A stretch of 64,000 nucleotides of DNA from NCBI RefSeq assembly GCF_014650715.1, contig NZ_BMVM01000006.1:124001-188000 (forward strand). The letters run 5' to 3'. Both the position numbers and the translations under genes were made by a program. Each line of letters begins with the position of its first letter. Position 1 is the first letter of the stretch. The notes under the pieces were generated by a model. It was not told the origin of the DNA. It searched no databases and saw only the letters and a program-made list of their open reading frames with translations. Shown one piece after another: positions 53,701 through 60,435 of this stretch. This DNA comes from Streptomyces bluensis (GTDB taxonomy: Bacteria; Actinomycetota; Actinomycetes; Streptomycetales; Streptomycetaceae).

Positions 53701-54620
53701 AAGCTGTCGGTCTCGGAGCCCTCACTGGTCAGTGCCGAAAGACCGTACTGCCGGTCGCTCTCGGAGAGATCGCCGAAGTTCTTGTTGTCCCCCGGCAGCG
53801 CCGCCGCGATGATCGCGCGCTGTACGGAGGCGTACTCCTTGGCCGTGGAGAACGCGGCCAGGGCGCGGGTGCGCGAGATCATCTCCTGGTTGCTGGTGGC
53901 CTCCGCCATGTCCTGCGAGAGGTTGAGCAGCCGGGAGATGAGCCGGTGGTACGCCTCGACGGTCAGCGTGGCGTTCTCGCCGTCCTGGTAGGCGTCCCGG
54001 CGGATGTTGGTGAGCTGGCCCAGTTCGGTCGCGATGCCCACGAGGCTGTCGCGGACGCCGGTGAGCTGCCCGGCCGAGCTGGCGTCGTCGATGTCCTGGG
54101 TGGCCCGCAGGAACTGCCGCTGAGCCGAGTCCGTCTTGTCGCGGACGCCCTTGATCGTGGGGTCGGTGGCCGAGCCGCCTGCCGAGAGCGGGCCGGCCGA
54201 GATGTCGCGCTCCTGCTGGAGGGCGGCGGCGAGCTCGGTCGCCTGCTTCGTCATGTCGGTCAGCAGCCGCATGTTGTCGAGCTGCTGGATGTCGTCCACG
54301 TTGTCGCTGATGCGGAGCGCGCCGAGCGAGGTGGCGGCGACCACGGGGAGGGCGAGCAGCGAGACGAGACGGGTCGAGATGCGCCAGTTGCGCAGGGCTA
54401 TTCGCGAACCGGGGCCGCTGGGGCCGCTCTTCGACCTGGCCGCGGGCGGCGGGGGTGCGGACGCACCGGTGCGCCCGGTGCGCTCACCGCCGTCGCCGAT
54501 CTGCGCCGGGCCCGGGTTCTGGGCGTGCTGGGGCGCGGAGCTGCCTTTCATGGGGCCAGTCCCGCCGTGCGGCTCCGGCTCCGCCGAAGCGCTGCCATCC
54601 CTCTTGAAACGTCCCTGCAC
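50763..54620 (-). CDS. cvnA: Conservon sensor histidine-kinase-like CvnA (second copy)
   Basis: A 1285-aa paralogue of the first CvnA. TM1 is near 90, the NIT-like sensor region contains QERDISAGPL, TM2 is near 405-425, then HAMP and a HATPase domain with AELLENATSFSSPQT (~610) and LIEIHDTGIGL. The C-terminal tail is ~560 residues, rich in Pro, Gly and Gln, with recurring short motifs such as TGQF/TGKF/TGRFEAPGY. This suggests a long disordered scaffold. GTG 54620 has AGAGG 11 nt upstream, matching the paralogue. The sensor parts are much more divergent than the CvnB and CvnD partners. Confidence 0.9.
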   Translation of the reverse strand: MQGRFKRDGSASAEPEPHGGTGPMKGSSAPQHAQNPGPAQIGDGGERTGRTGASAPPPPAARSKSGPSGPGSRIALRNWRISTRLVSLLALPVVAATSLGALRISDNVDDIQQLDNMRLLTDMTKQATELAAALQQERDISAGPLSAGGSATDPTIKGVRDKTDSAQRQFLRATQDIDDASSAGQLTGVRDSLVGIATELGQLTNIRRDAYQDGENATLTVEAYHRLISRLLNLSQDMAEATSNQEMISRTRALAAFSTAKEYASVQRAIIAAALPGDNKNFGDLSESDRQYGLSALTSEGSETDSFGNIYGRDRAEELMKPISDGSPTIKAVDEYAKRVLDNRNGLRSLDKRSYRDWIDDDSVKIEQMKKIEGSLLEEMEQTARQLRSESEREAIISGALILLVLGISLVGAFVVARSMIRSLRRLQDTATKVAQDRLPELVKQLSESDPQDVDTSVETVGLHSKDEIGQVAAAFDDVHREAVRLAAEQALLRGNVNAMFTNLSRRSQGLIQRQLSLISELESREADPDQLSSLFKLDHLATRMRRNGENLLVLAGEEPGRRWTRPVPLVDVLRAAASEVEQYERIELAAVPSTEVAGRVVNDLVHLLAELLENATSFSSPQTKVKVTGHALPDGRVLIEIHDTGIGLSPEDLAAINERLASPPTVDVSVSRRMGLFVVGRLSQRHGIRIQLRPSDSGGTTALVMLPVDVAQGGKKPTPGKPGQPGVPSGGPAAAQASAGAAAARRGNQPGAGVPGGRLGAAPQRGQVGAGQGPRAALPGSDQDSRPGGPGGPRGPQGAPPAPAGAGAGGFFGGQAPGAPQGLQAAGTGGPQNFFDDSSGRQGGFAGGGSGLRPPGGPLGDNGFSASRQGAFREGGPSAERGSGAVPPPPQQQPKERSGRRRPQLPGRGGPRAELPGGNPQPRTPSWSDENAQPPVPRASLDAPRGHEEPDTASGAFSTDRMPRFDDRQGPGSTEEMPRIDDREGPAVTSEFQRPDFDAPRPDLPQNGTGQFVRSDVFGGAGPSAAGDRYPAPERGNPQDTGKFTAPGYHDAGTGRFEAPGYGDRQDPSSTGQFERPQMGGGADFGAPRPAMQQRPPVPPQRQQEPEALPPAPNPGDGRTPLYEALETNWFHGGPPSRPGNGNAPSTGNGPGNGSGPGNGSTPSQSPAADRRPAGPAGLGGSGSPADSGWRATPNDELVRQAERVRQPSAGGVTTSGLPRRVPRANLVPGTAQQQQHQSGPQVSRAPDDVRGRLTNLRRGIAQGRQAGTGQTGSFPSPTHQQER

Positions 54621-55218
54621 TAGCGTCGCAACCTCTGGACCAGGCGCCTCTCCGCGTGAGCGGCGAGACGGTGTCGGCGTCTGGGGCCGCCCTGAACGCG
54701 CACCCCTATTGGTCTTGAGTGACCGGCGCTGGCTCCCCCTTCCCGCCGCCACTTGGCGCTGCGTTGCGCCCCCTGTGCGCCGGGTCTTCTCCGCGGCGGT
54801 CCGTGGAATTCCAGCACAGTGCTGGATCTCCAACAAGGCCAATGGGTGACCCTGCGTTCAACGTGACGCCCCGTGAGGGAGTGGTCACCAGGAGTGCAAG
54901 CGGAGCGCGTATATAACGGACAAACGAGAGCGAGGTGCAGGGTGGCGTGGCGTGTCCCAGTCGCCATGATCAGGAGCGGAATGGGTGCTTCAGTCGGTCG
55001 ATGTCCGTTTCGTCGGAGTGGGGTGAGGGTCCTGATTGCCCGAAACGTCTGCTGGTCAGTGAGGAAACTCACACGGTGATCATGCCGTCTTCACGAGTTA
55101 CCCAGGGAATTGCATGTTTAGCCTGACGCTTTACAGGGATGGCGAATCCGACAACCTGCGCTTCTGGGACGGCACTTGAGGCCGTCCGGCGCCCACAACC
55201 GCGAGGTCACCTACACCA
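54621..55218. promoter_or_regulatory. Intergenic region upstream of the second conservon
   Basis: A 598-bp gap containing the promoter of the second cvn operon, which I cannot pinpoint. No gene with convincing start and composition is seen on either strand. Confidence 0.35.
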
Positions 55219-55404
55219 GTGAAGACGACGACGATGTTCCAAGCCATAGCCAACCCGCGACGCACCACTCTGGCGCATCTCACCGACGCCGACGAACTGG
55301 CGACGCCGCAGCAGGAGCACCCCGTCGATCTCCCCGCCCAGACCGCCAACCCCCGGCGGACCATCCTTGAGGAGATCCCGGTCCAGGTCTCCGTCGCGGG
55401 ATAG
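55219..55404 (+). CDS. Small hypothetical protein with duplicated ANPRRT motif
   Basis: A 61-aa frame from GTG 55219 (ATG 55234 is the alternative). It contains two copies of ANPRRT(T/I)L, at residues ~11 and ~44, separated by an acidic/Gln-rich stretch, and ends EEIPVQVSVAG. A very strong terminator lies 44 bp after the stop, which supports a real transcription unit. No family recognised. Weak ribosome site. Confidence 0.5.
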   Translation: MKTTTMFQAIANPRRTTLAHLTDADELATPQQEHPVDLPAQTANPRRTILEEIPVQVSVAG

Positions 55405-55447
55405 CGCACAGGTGACCGCACACGTGTGAAGGGCTGTGAAGCCCTGT

Positions 55448-55490
55448 GAAGGGCGCCCAGGACTCCTCCGAGATGTCCTGGGCGCCCTTC
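55448..55490. terminator. Strong terminator
   Basis: GAAGGGCGCCCAGGAC (55448-55463) pairs perfectly over 16 bp with GTCCTGGGCGCCCTTC (55475-55490). No T tract, as is common in Streptomyces. Confidence 0.85.
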
Positions 55491-55599
55491 GTCATGGGCG
55501 GGGCGCATGGGGGGCGTAATAGGCGGGGCGGCGCCCCTCCGCCGCGTTAGCCTGGATCGTCAGACTCCAGCCGGCTCAAGTGAGGGGCGCAGGGATCCC

Positions 55600-56388
55600 G
55601 TGCGCATTGCCAGATTCTCCATCGACGGGAACGTCGCGTTCGGCGCGGTCGAGGGCGACAAGCCGGACGAACTCGTCCTCGACATCATCAAGGGCATCCC
55701 GTTCACGGAATTCGAGCTCTCCGGCACGAAGGTCCCGCTGAGCAAGGTCAGGCTGCTGCCGCCCGTACTGCCCAACAAGGTCGTCGCCTTCGGCCGCAAC
55801 TACGCCGAGCACGCCAGGGAGCTGGGCAACGAGGTGCCCGACGCCCCGTTCGCCTTCTTCAAGCCGTCCACCTCGGTGACAGGCCCCGGCGACGAGATCC
55901 AGTACCCGCCGTTCTCCAGCGAGCTGCACCACGAGGCCGAACTGGCCGTGGTCATCGGCCGCATGTGCCGCGAGGTCCCGCGCGAGCGCGTCCAGGACGT
56001 GATCTTCGGCTACACCTGCGCCAACGATGTCACCGCCCGCGACGTCCAGAAGCGCGAGAAGCAGTGGGCCAGGGCCAAGGGCTTCGACACCTCCTGCCCG
56101 CTCGGCCCCTGGGTGGAGACCGATCTCGACCTCACCGCCATCGCCGAGGGCCTCACCATCCAGTGCACGGTCAACGGCCTACAGCGCCAGCTGGGCCGCA
56201 CCAACGAGATGATCCACCCCATCGAGGACCTGATCGTCAACATCACCGAGGCCATGACGCTGCTCCCCGGCGACGTGATCCTCACGGGCACCCCCGCAGG
56301 GGTCGGCCCCCTGAGTGTCGGCGACGAGGTCGCCGTCACCATCGAAGGCATCGGCACTCTCACCAACAAGGTAGTCAAGCGTGGCTAG
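55600..56388 (+). CDS. Fumarylacetoacetate hydrolase family protein
   Basis: A 262-aa enzyme of the FAH fold. KVVAFGRNYAEHARELG, FFKPSTSVTGPGD, LHHEAELAVVIGR (metal Glu residues), GYTCANDVTARDVQ, and GDVILTGTPAGVGPL are the expected motifs. The family includes acylpyruvases, oxaloacetate decarboxylases and 2-hydroxyhepta-diene-dioate isomerases; the substrate cannot be specified. GTG 55600 has AGGGA upstream. Its stop codon overlaps the gltX start by 8 bp, so the two are translationally coupled. Confidence 0.9.
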   Translation: MRIARFSIDGNVAFGAVEGDKPDELVLDIIKGIPFTEFELSGTKVPLSKVRLLPPVLPNKVVAFGRNYAEHARELGNEVPDAPFAFFKPSTSVTGPGDEIQYPPFSSELHHEAELAVVIGRMCREVPRERVQDVIFGYTCANDVTARDVQKREKQWARAKGFDTSCPLGPWVETDLDLTAIAEGLTIQCTVNGLQRQLGRTNEMIHPIEDLIVNITEAMTLLPGDVILTGTPAGVGPLSVGDEVAVTIEGIGTLTNKVVKRG

Positions 56389-57865
56389 CGCACCCGTCCG
56401 CGTACGTTTCTGTCCGTCGCCCACCGGCAACCCCCACGTGGGGCTGGTCCGCACGGCCCTGTTCAACTGGGCCTTCGCCCGGCACCACCAGGGCAGCGGT
56501 GCTCAATTCGTATTCCGCATCGAGGACACCGACGCGGCCCGCGACTCCGAGGAGTCCTACGAGCAGCTCCTGGACTCGATGCGCTGGCTGGGCTTCGACT
56601 GGGACGAGGGCCCCGAGGTCGGCGGCCCGTACGCCCCCTACCGCCAGTCGCAGCGCATGGACCTCTACAAGGACATCGCCGGCAAGCTCCTGGACGCCGG
56701 CCACGCCTACCGCTGCTACTGCACCACCAGCGAGCTGGAGGAACGCCGCGAGGCCGCCCGCGCCGCCGGGAAGCCCTCCGGCTACGACGGCCACTGCCGC
56801 GAGCTGACCGCCGAGCAGGTCGAGGCGTACGAGGCGCAGGGCCGCGAGCCCATCGTCCGCTTCCGCATGCCCGACGAGACGATCACCTTCACGGACCTGG
56901 TCCGCGGCGAGCTGACGTTCACCCCGGAGAACGTGCCGGACTACGGCATCGTCCGCGCGAACGGCGCCCCCCTCTACACGCTGGTGAACCCGGTCGACGA
57001 CGCCCTGATGGAGATCACCCACGTCCTGCGCGGCGAGGACCTGCTCTCCTCCACCCCGCGCCAGATCGCCCTGTACAAGGCACTGATCGAACTCGGCATC
57101 GCCCAGCAGATCCCGTCCTTCGGCCACCTGCCGTACGTCATGGGCGAGGGCAACAAGAAGCTCTCCAAGCGTGACCCGCAGTCCTCGCTGAACCTCTACC
57201 GCGAGCGCGGCTTCCTCCCCGAGGGCCTGCTCAACTACCTGTCCCTGCTGGGCTGGTCGCTGTCGGCGGACCGGGACGTCTTCACCATCGACGAGATGGT
57301 CGCGGCCTTCGACGTGGCGGACGTGAACCCCAACCCCGCGCGCTTCGACCTGAAGAAGTGCGAGGCGATCAACGCCGACCACATCCGCATGCTCGACGTG
57401 AAGGAGTTCACCGAGCGCTGCGCCCCCTGGCTGAAGGCCCCGTTCGCCCCCTGGGCGCCGGAGGACTTCGACGAGGCCAAGTGGCAGGCGATCGCCCCGC
57501 ACGCGCAGAGCCGTCTGAAGGTCCTCTCGGAGATCACCGACAACGTCGACTTCCTGTTCCTCCCGGAACCGGTCTTCGACGAGGCGAGCTGGACGAAGGC
57601 CATGAAGGAGGGCTCGGACGCCCTGCTCCGCACGGCCCGCGAGAAGCTCCAGGCGGCCGACTGGACCTCGCCCGACTCCCTCAAGGAGGCCGTCCTCGCG
57701 GCGGGCGAGGCCTACGGACTGAAGCTCGGCAAGGCCCAGGCCCCGGTCCGCGTGGCCGTCACCGGCCGCACCGTCGGCCTGCCCCTCTTCGAGTCCCTGG
57801 AGATCCTCGGCGAGGAGAAGACCCTGGCGCGCATCGACGCGGCGCTGGCGAGGCTGGCCGCGTAA
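56381..57865 (+). CDS. gltX: Glutamyl-tRNA synthetase
   Basis: Class I synthetase (494 aa) that charges tRNA-Glu. The HIGH-type motif is HVGL (PSPTGNPHVGLVRTALFNWAF) and the KMSKS-type motif is KLSKRDP. A C-terminal anticodon-binding domain follows. Streptomyces have no glutaminyl-tRNA synthetase as a rule, so this enzyme is expected also to misacylate tRNA-Gln, with GatCAB amidating the product. GTG 56381 overlaps the preceding FAH gene. Five tRNA genes for exactly Gln and Glu lie 0.9 kb downstream. Confidence 0.95.
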   Translation: MASAPVRVRFCPSPTGNPHVGLVRTALFNWAFARHHQGSGAQFVFRIEDTDAARDSEESYEQLLDSMRWLGFDWDEGPEVGGPYAPYRQSQRMDLYKDIAGKLLDAGHAYRCYCTTSELEERREAARAAGKPSGYDGHCRELTAEQVEAYEAQGREPIVRFRMPDETITFTDLVRGELTFTPENVPDYGIVRANGAPLYTLVNPVDDALMEITHVLRGEDLLSSTPRQIALYKALIELGIAQQIPSFGHLPYVMGEGNKKLSKRDPQSSLNLYRERGFLPEGLLNYLSLLGWSLSADRDVFTIDEMVAAFDVADVNPNPARFDLKKCEAINADHIRMLDVKEFTERCAPWLKAPFAPWAPEDFDEAKWQAIAPHAQSRLKVLSEITDNVDFLFLPEPVFDEASWTKAMKEGSDALLRTAREKLQAADWTSPDSLKEAVLAAGEAYGLKLGKAQAPVRVAVTGRTVGLPLFESLEILGEEKTLARIDAALARLAA

Positions 57866-57924
57866 CGCGCATCACCCTCGTCAACTGACGGACACGTCCC
57901 ACACGACGGGGTTACGGTCTCAGC

Positions 57925-58656
57925 ATGCCGATCAGAGCCGTGGTGTGGGACGTGGACGACACCCTCTTCGACTACACCACGGCCGACCGTGCCGGGATGC
58001 GTGCCCATCTGGGCGCCGAGGGCCTGCTCGACGGCTACGTGTCCGTCGAGCAGGCCCTGCTGCGCTGGCGTGAGCTCACGGACCAGCAGTGGGCGCGGTT
58101 CTCGGCGGGCGAGACCGACTGGGAGTCCACGCGGCGCGACCGCGTACGGGCCTTCGTCGACAAGCCCCTGAGCGACACGGAGGCCGACGCCTGGTTCGAG
58201 CGTTACATCACCCACTACGAGGGGGCCTGGGCGCTCTTCCCCGATGTCCTGCCCGTCCTCGACGCCCTCGCCGGCAGCCACCGACACGCCGTGCTGTCCA
58301 ATTCCTCCATCCGGGTCCAGGACCGCAAGCTGCGCGTTCTCGGCGTGCGGGACCGTTTCGAGTCGGTGCTGTGCGCCGCCGAGCTCGGCGTCCACAAGCC
58401 CGCGGCCGAGGCCTTCCACGCCGCCTGCACCGCACTGGCCCTGCCGCCGCACGAGGTGGCGTACGTCGGCGACCACCCGGAGATCGACGGCCGGGGTGCC
58501 GCGGACGCCGGTCTGCTGTCGGTCTGGATCGACCGCGCGGGCCCGCACACCGGCGGTGACGTCCTCGCCGGCCCCCACCGGATCGCCTCGCTCGCCGAAC
58601 TGCCCGCGCTCCTCGGCTCCGATACTCGTTTTGGAGCGCCGTCCACCTTCGGGTAA
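57925..58656 (+). CDS. HAD-superfamily hydrolase
   Basis: A 243-aa phosphatase-like protein. Motif I is WDVDDTLFDYT, motif II contains AVLSNSS, motif III the Lys in GVHKPAAEAF, and motif IV VGDHPEIDGRGAADAGL. A four-helix cap lies between motifs I and II. It resembles the YjjG/GS1-like group acting on nucleotides or sugar phosphates; the substrate is unknown. ATG 57925, 59 bp after gltX. The tRNA promoter overlaps its stop codon. Confidence 0.88.
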   Translation: MPIRAVVWDVDDTLFDYTTADRAGMRAHLGAEGLLDGYVSVEQALLRWRELTDQQWARFSAGETDWESTRRDRVRAFVDKPLSDTEADAWFERYITHYEGAWALFPDVLPVLDALAGSHRHAVLSNSSIRVQDRKLRVLGVRDRFESVLCAAELGVHKPAAEAFHAACTALALPPHEVAYVGDHPEIDGRGAADAGLLSVWIDRAGPHTGGDVLAGPHRIASLAELPALLGSDTRFGAPSTFG

Positions 58657-58659
58657 TGT
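58631..58659 (+). promoter_or_regulatory. Probable promoter of the tRNA array
   Basis: TTGGAG (58631-58636), 17-bp spacer, TAATGT (58654-58659). It overlaps the 3' end of the HAD gene and lies about 90 bp before the first tRNA. Confidence 0.55.
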
Positions 58660-58747
58660 TCTTCCTGCGCCGCCGGGGAGCGGGCCGGAAGGCCTGAAAC
58701 CGGAAGCGCAAACTAGAACAAGATCCCCCCAGGGGCTTGCGTTCCAG

Positions 58748-58819
58748 TGGCCTATGGTGTAATTGGCAGCACGACTGATTCTGGTTCAGTTAGTCTTGGT
58801 TCGAGTCCAGGTAGGCCAG
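58748..58819 (+). tRNA. tRNA-Gln (anticodon CTG), copy 1
   Basis: Cloverleaf with acceptor TGGCCTA/TAGGCCA, discriminator G, T-loop GGTTCGAGTCC and anticodon loop TTCTGGT. No encoded CCA. Differs from copy 2 by a compensatory C-G to T-A change in the acceptor. Confidence 0.95.
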
Positions 58820-58840
58820 CTCGCAGAGCTCATCTGCAAA

Positions 58841-58913
58841 GCCCCCGTTGTGTAGCGGCCTAGCACGCTGCCCTCTCAAGGCAGTAGCGCCGGTTCGAAT
58901 CCGGTCGGGGGTA
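58841..58913 (+). tRNA. tRNA-Glu (anticodon CTC), copy 1
   Basis: Acceptor GCCCCCG/CGGGGGT, discriminator A, anticodon loop CCTCTCAAG, T-arm CCGGTTCGAATCCGG. Its anticodon stem has a T-A pair where copies 2 and 3 have C-G. Confidence 0.95.
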
Positions 58914-58942
58914 CAGATCCTGATCAGGTCGGGATCGCCAGG

Positions 58943-59015
58943 GCCCCCGTTGTGTAGCGGCCTAGCACGCCGCCCTCTCAAGGCGGTAGCGCCGGTTCGA
59001 ATCCGGTCGGGGGTA
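58943..59015 (+). tRNA. tRNA-Glu (anticodon CTC), copy 2
   Basis: Same acceptor and T-arm as copy 1; anticodon stem CGCC/GGCG. No encoded CCA. Confidence 0.95.
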
Positions 59016-59035
59016 CTGACTGGTCTAAACCACAT

Positions 59036-59107
59036 TGGTCTATGGTGTAATTGGCAGCACGACTGATTCTGGTTCAGTTAGTCTTGGTTCGAGTCCAGGT
59101 AGACCAG
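59036..59107 (+). tRNA. tRNA-Gln (anticodon CTG), copy 2
   Basis: Acceptor TGGTCTA/TAGACCA; the body is identical to copy 1 including the CTG anticodon. Confidence 0.95.
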
Positions 59108-59135
59108 CTCGGATCTGCGGAAACGCAGCATCCAC

Positions 59136-59208
59136 GCCCCCGTTGTGTAGCGGCCTAGCACGCCGCCCTCTCAAGGCGGTAGCGCCGGTTCGAATCCGGT
59201 CGGGGGTA
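59136..59208 (+). tRNA. tRNA-Glu (anticodon CTC), copy 3
   Basis: Identical to copy 2 over the full 73 nt as far as I can read. Last gene of the array, followed by a terminator. Confidence 0.95.
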
Positions 59209-59217
59209 CGTACAGGC

Positions 59218-59251
59218 CCGGTGGCCCCTCACCTCGGTGAGGGGCCACCGG
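59218..59251 (+). terminator. Terminator of the tRNA array
   Basis: CCGGTGGCCCCTCACC and GGTGAGGGGCCACCGG form a 16-bp perfect stem, 10 nt after the last tRNA. Confidence 0.85.
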
Positions 59252-59465
59252 CGTTTCCATGACGCGCACCGTCGCGGTGCCTCAACTCCGCGTCCCCCTC
59301 GCGGCCCTCGTCGCGTCGGCCTGCCGGCCCGGAACCAACAGCCCTTCGTGCACGGAGTACTTGATCGTCGGGAGCGCCATCCCCCGGAGAGGGCCTGCCG
59401 CGGCGTTGAGGCCGGCCCACTTCAGGGTGGCGCAGGGGAGAGGTGGCTGACGTTCGGGGAGGGAG

Positions 59466-60182
59466 TCAGCCGGTGCGGCGCAGGGCCTCGGAGAGGCGGG
59501 CCGCGGCGTCGATGACCGCCTGCGCGTGCATACGACCCGGGTGGCGCGTCAGGCGCTCGATGGGCCCGGAGACCGACACGGCCGCCACCACACGGTTCGA
59601 GGGACCGCGCACGGGCGCGGAGACGGACGCCACGCCCGGCTCGCGCTCGCCGATCGACTGGGCCCAGCCCCGGCGCCGTACGCCCGACAGGGCCGTCGCC
59701 GTGAAGCGGGCGCCCTGCAGGCCGCGGTGCAGACGCTCCGGCTCCTCCCAGGCCATCAGGATCTGGGCCGAGGAGCCCGCCTTCATCGTGAGTGTCGAGC
59801 CGACCGGGACCGTGTCCCGAAGTCCGGACAGCCGCTCCGCCGCCGCGACGCAGATGCGCATGTCGCCCTGGCGGCGGTAGAGCTGCGCGCTCTCGCCCGT
59901 GATGTCACGGAGGTGCGTGAGCACCGGGCCCGCCGTGGCGAGCAGACGGTCCTCGCCGGCGGCCGCGGCCAGCTCGGCCAGGCGCGGGCCGAGAATGAAA
60001 CGGCCCTGCATGTCACGCGCCACCATGCGGTGGTGTTCCAGAGCCACGGCCAGCCGGTGGGCCGTGGGTCGTGCCAGTCCGGTCGCCGCGACCAGGCCCG
60101 CGAGGGTGGCCGGACCGGACTCCAGAGCGCTCAGGACAAGGGCTGCCTTGTCCAGTACGCCGACGCCGCTACTGTTGTCCAT
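59466..60182 (-). CDS. ndgR: IclR-family regulator NdgR
   Basis: A 238-aa IclR-type regulator. The N-terminal winged helix reads LDKAALVLSALES...LAGLVAATGLARPTAHRLAVAL (residues ~10-50). The C-terminal effector domain includes ITGESAQLYRRQGDMRICVAA and GRMHAQAVIDAAARLSEAL. Its length, sequence and position divergent from leuCD fit NdgR, known in Streptomyces as an amino-acid-responsive activator of leuCD and other BCAA and methionine genes. ATG 60182. A weak promoter (TTGCGT-17-GAGTAT on the minus strand) would give an almost leaderless mRNA. Confidence 0.9.
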   Translation of the reverse strand: MDNSSGVGVLDKAALVLSALESGPATLAGLVAATGLARPTAHRLAVALEHHRMVARDMQGRFILGPRLAELAAAAGEDRLLATAGPVLTHLRDITGESAQLYRRQGDMRICVAAAERLSGLRDTVPVGSTLTMKAGSSAQILMAWEEPERLHRGLQGARFTATALSGVRRRGWAQSIGEREPGVASVSAPVRGPSNRVVAAVSVSGPIERLTRHPGRMHAQAVIDAAARLSEALRRTG

Positions 60183-60317
60183 GCAACGATACTCACGTCT
60201 CACTCTGTGAAACGCAAGTTCAATTTTCGGTGGAACACGCCACCCTGGAAACCACAGCGGCCCGTCATCCATGGGCCCGGCGACCACATGCCCGAGAACA
60301 GCGGCGAGAGCGCCGCA

Positions 60318-60418
60318 GGGGCGCGCCGGTGTCGAGAGCTTGAGCGCGCGGAGGCCCGAAGGGCTGAGCACGGTCGAGCTCTCGACACCGGCCGCAGCGC
60401 CCCGTAGGCGAACGAGCC
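60318..60418 (+). repeat. 101-nt structured dispersed element, copy B
   Basis: Counterpart of 3312-3412. The outer stem GGGGCGC (60318-60324)/GCGCCCC (60397-60403) encloses a perfect 15-bp stem CCGGTGTCGAGAGCT (60326-60340)/AGCTCTCGACACCGG (60377-60391). Inside lies GCCC-GAA-GGGC. The element ends 17 nt before the leuC ATG, so it would form the 5' leader of leuCD mRNA and lie in the ndgR-leuC control region. Confidence 0.75.
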
Positions 60419-60435
60419 AAACAAAGGGGAAAGCG

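Noticed and set aside
58748..59208. tRNA array as an integration site of a genomic island
   Set aside because: All five tRNAs are complete, no integrase gene or duplicated tRNA 3' end is nearby, and a normal terminator follows.
59252..59465. Possible gene on either strand between the tRNA terminator and ndgR
   Set aside because: A minus-strand stretch reading GMALPTIKYSVHEGLLVPG looks protein-like, but it has no start, no ribosome site and no family I recognise; at most a gene fragment.
60183..60317. NdgR palindromic operator near GTTCAATTTTCGGTGGAAC (60218-60236)
   Set aside because: Only the outer four bases are inverted repeats; too weak to call without a motif model.
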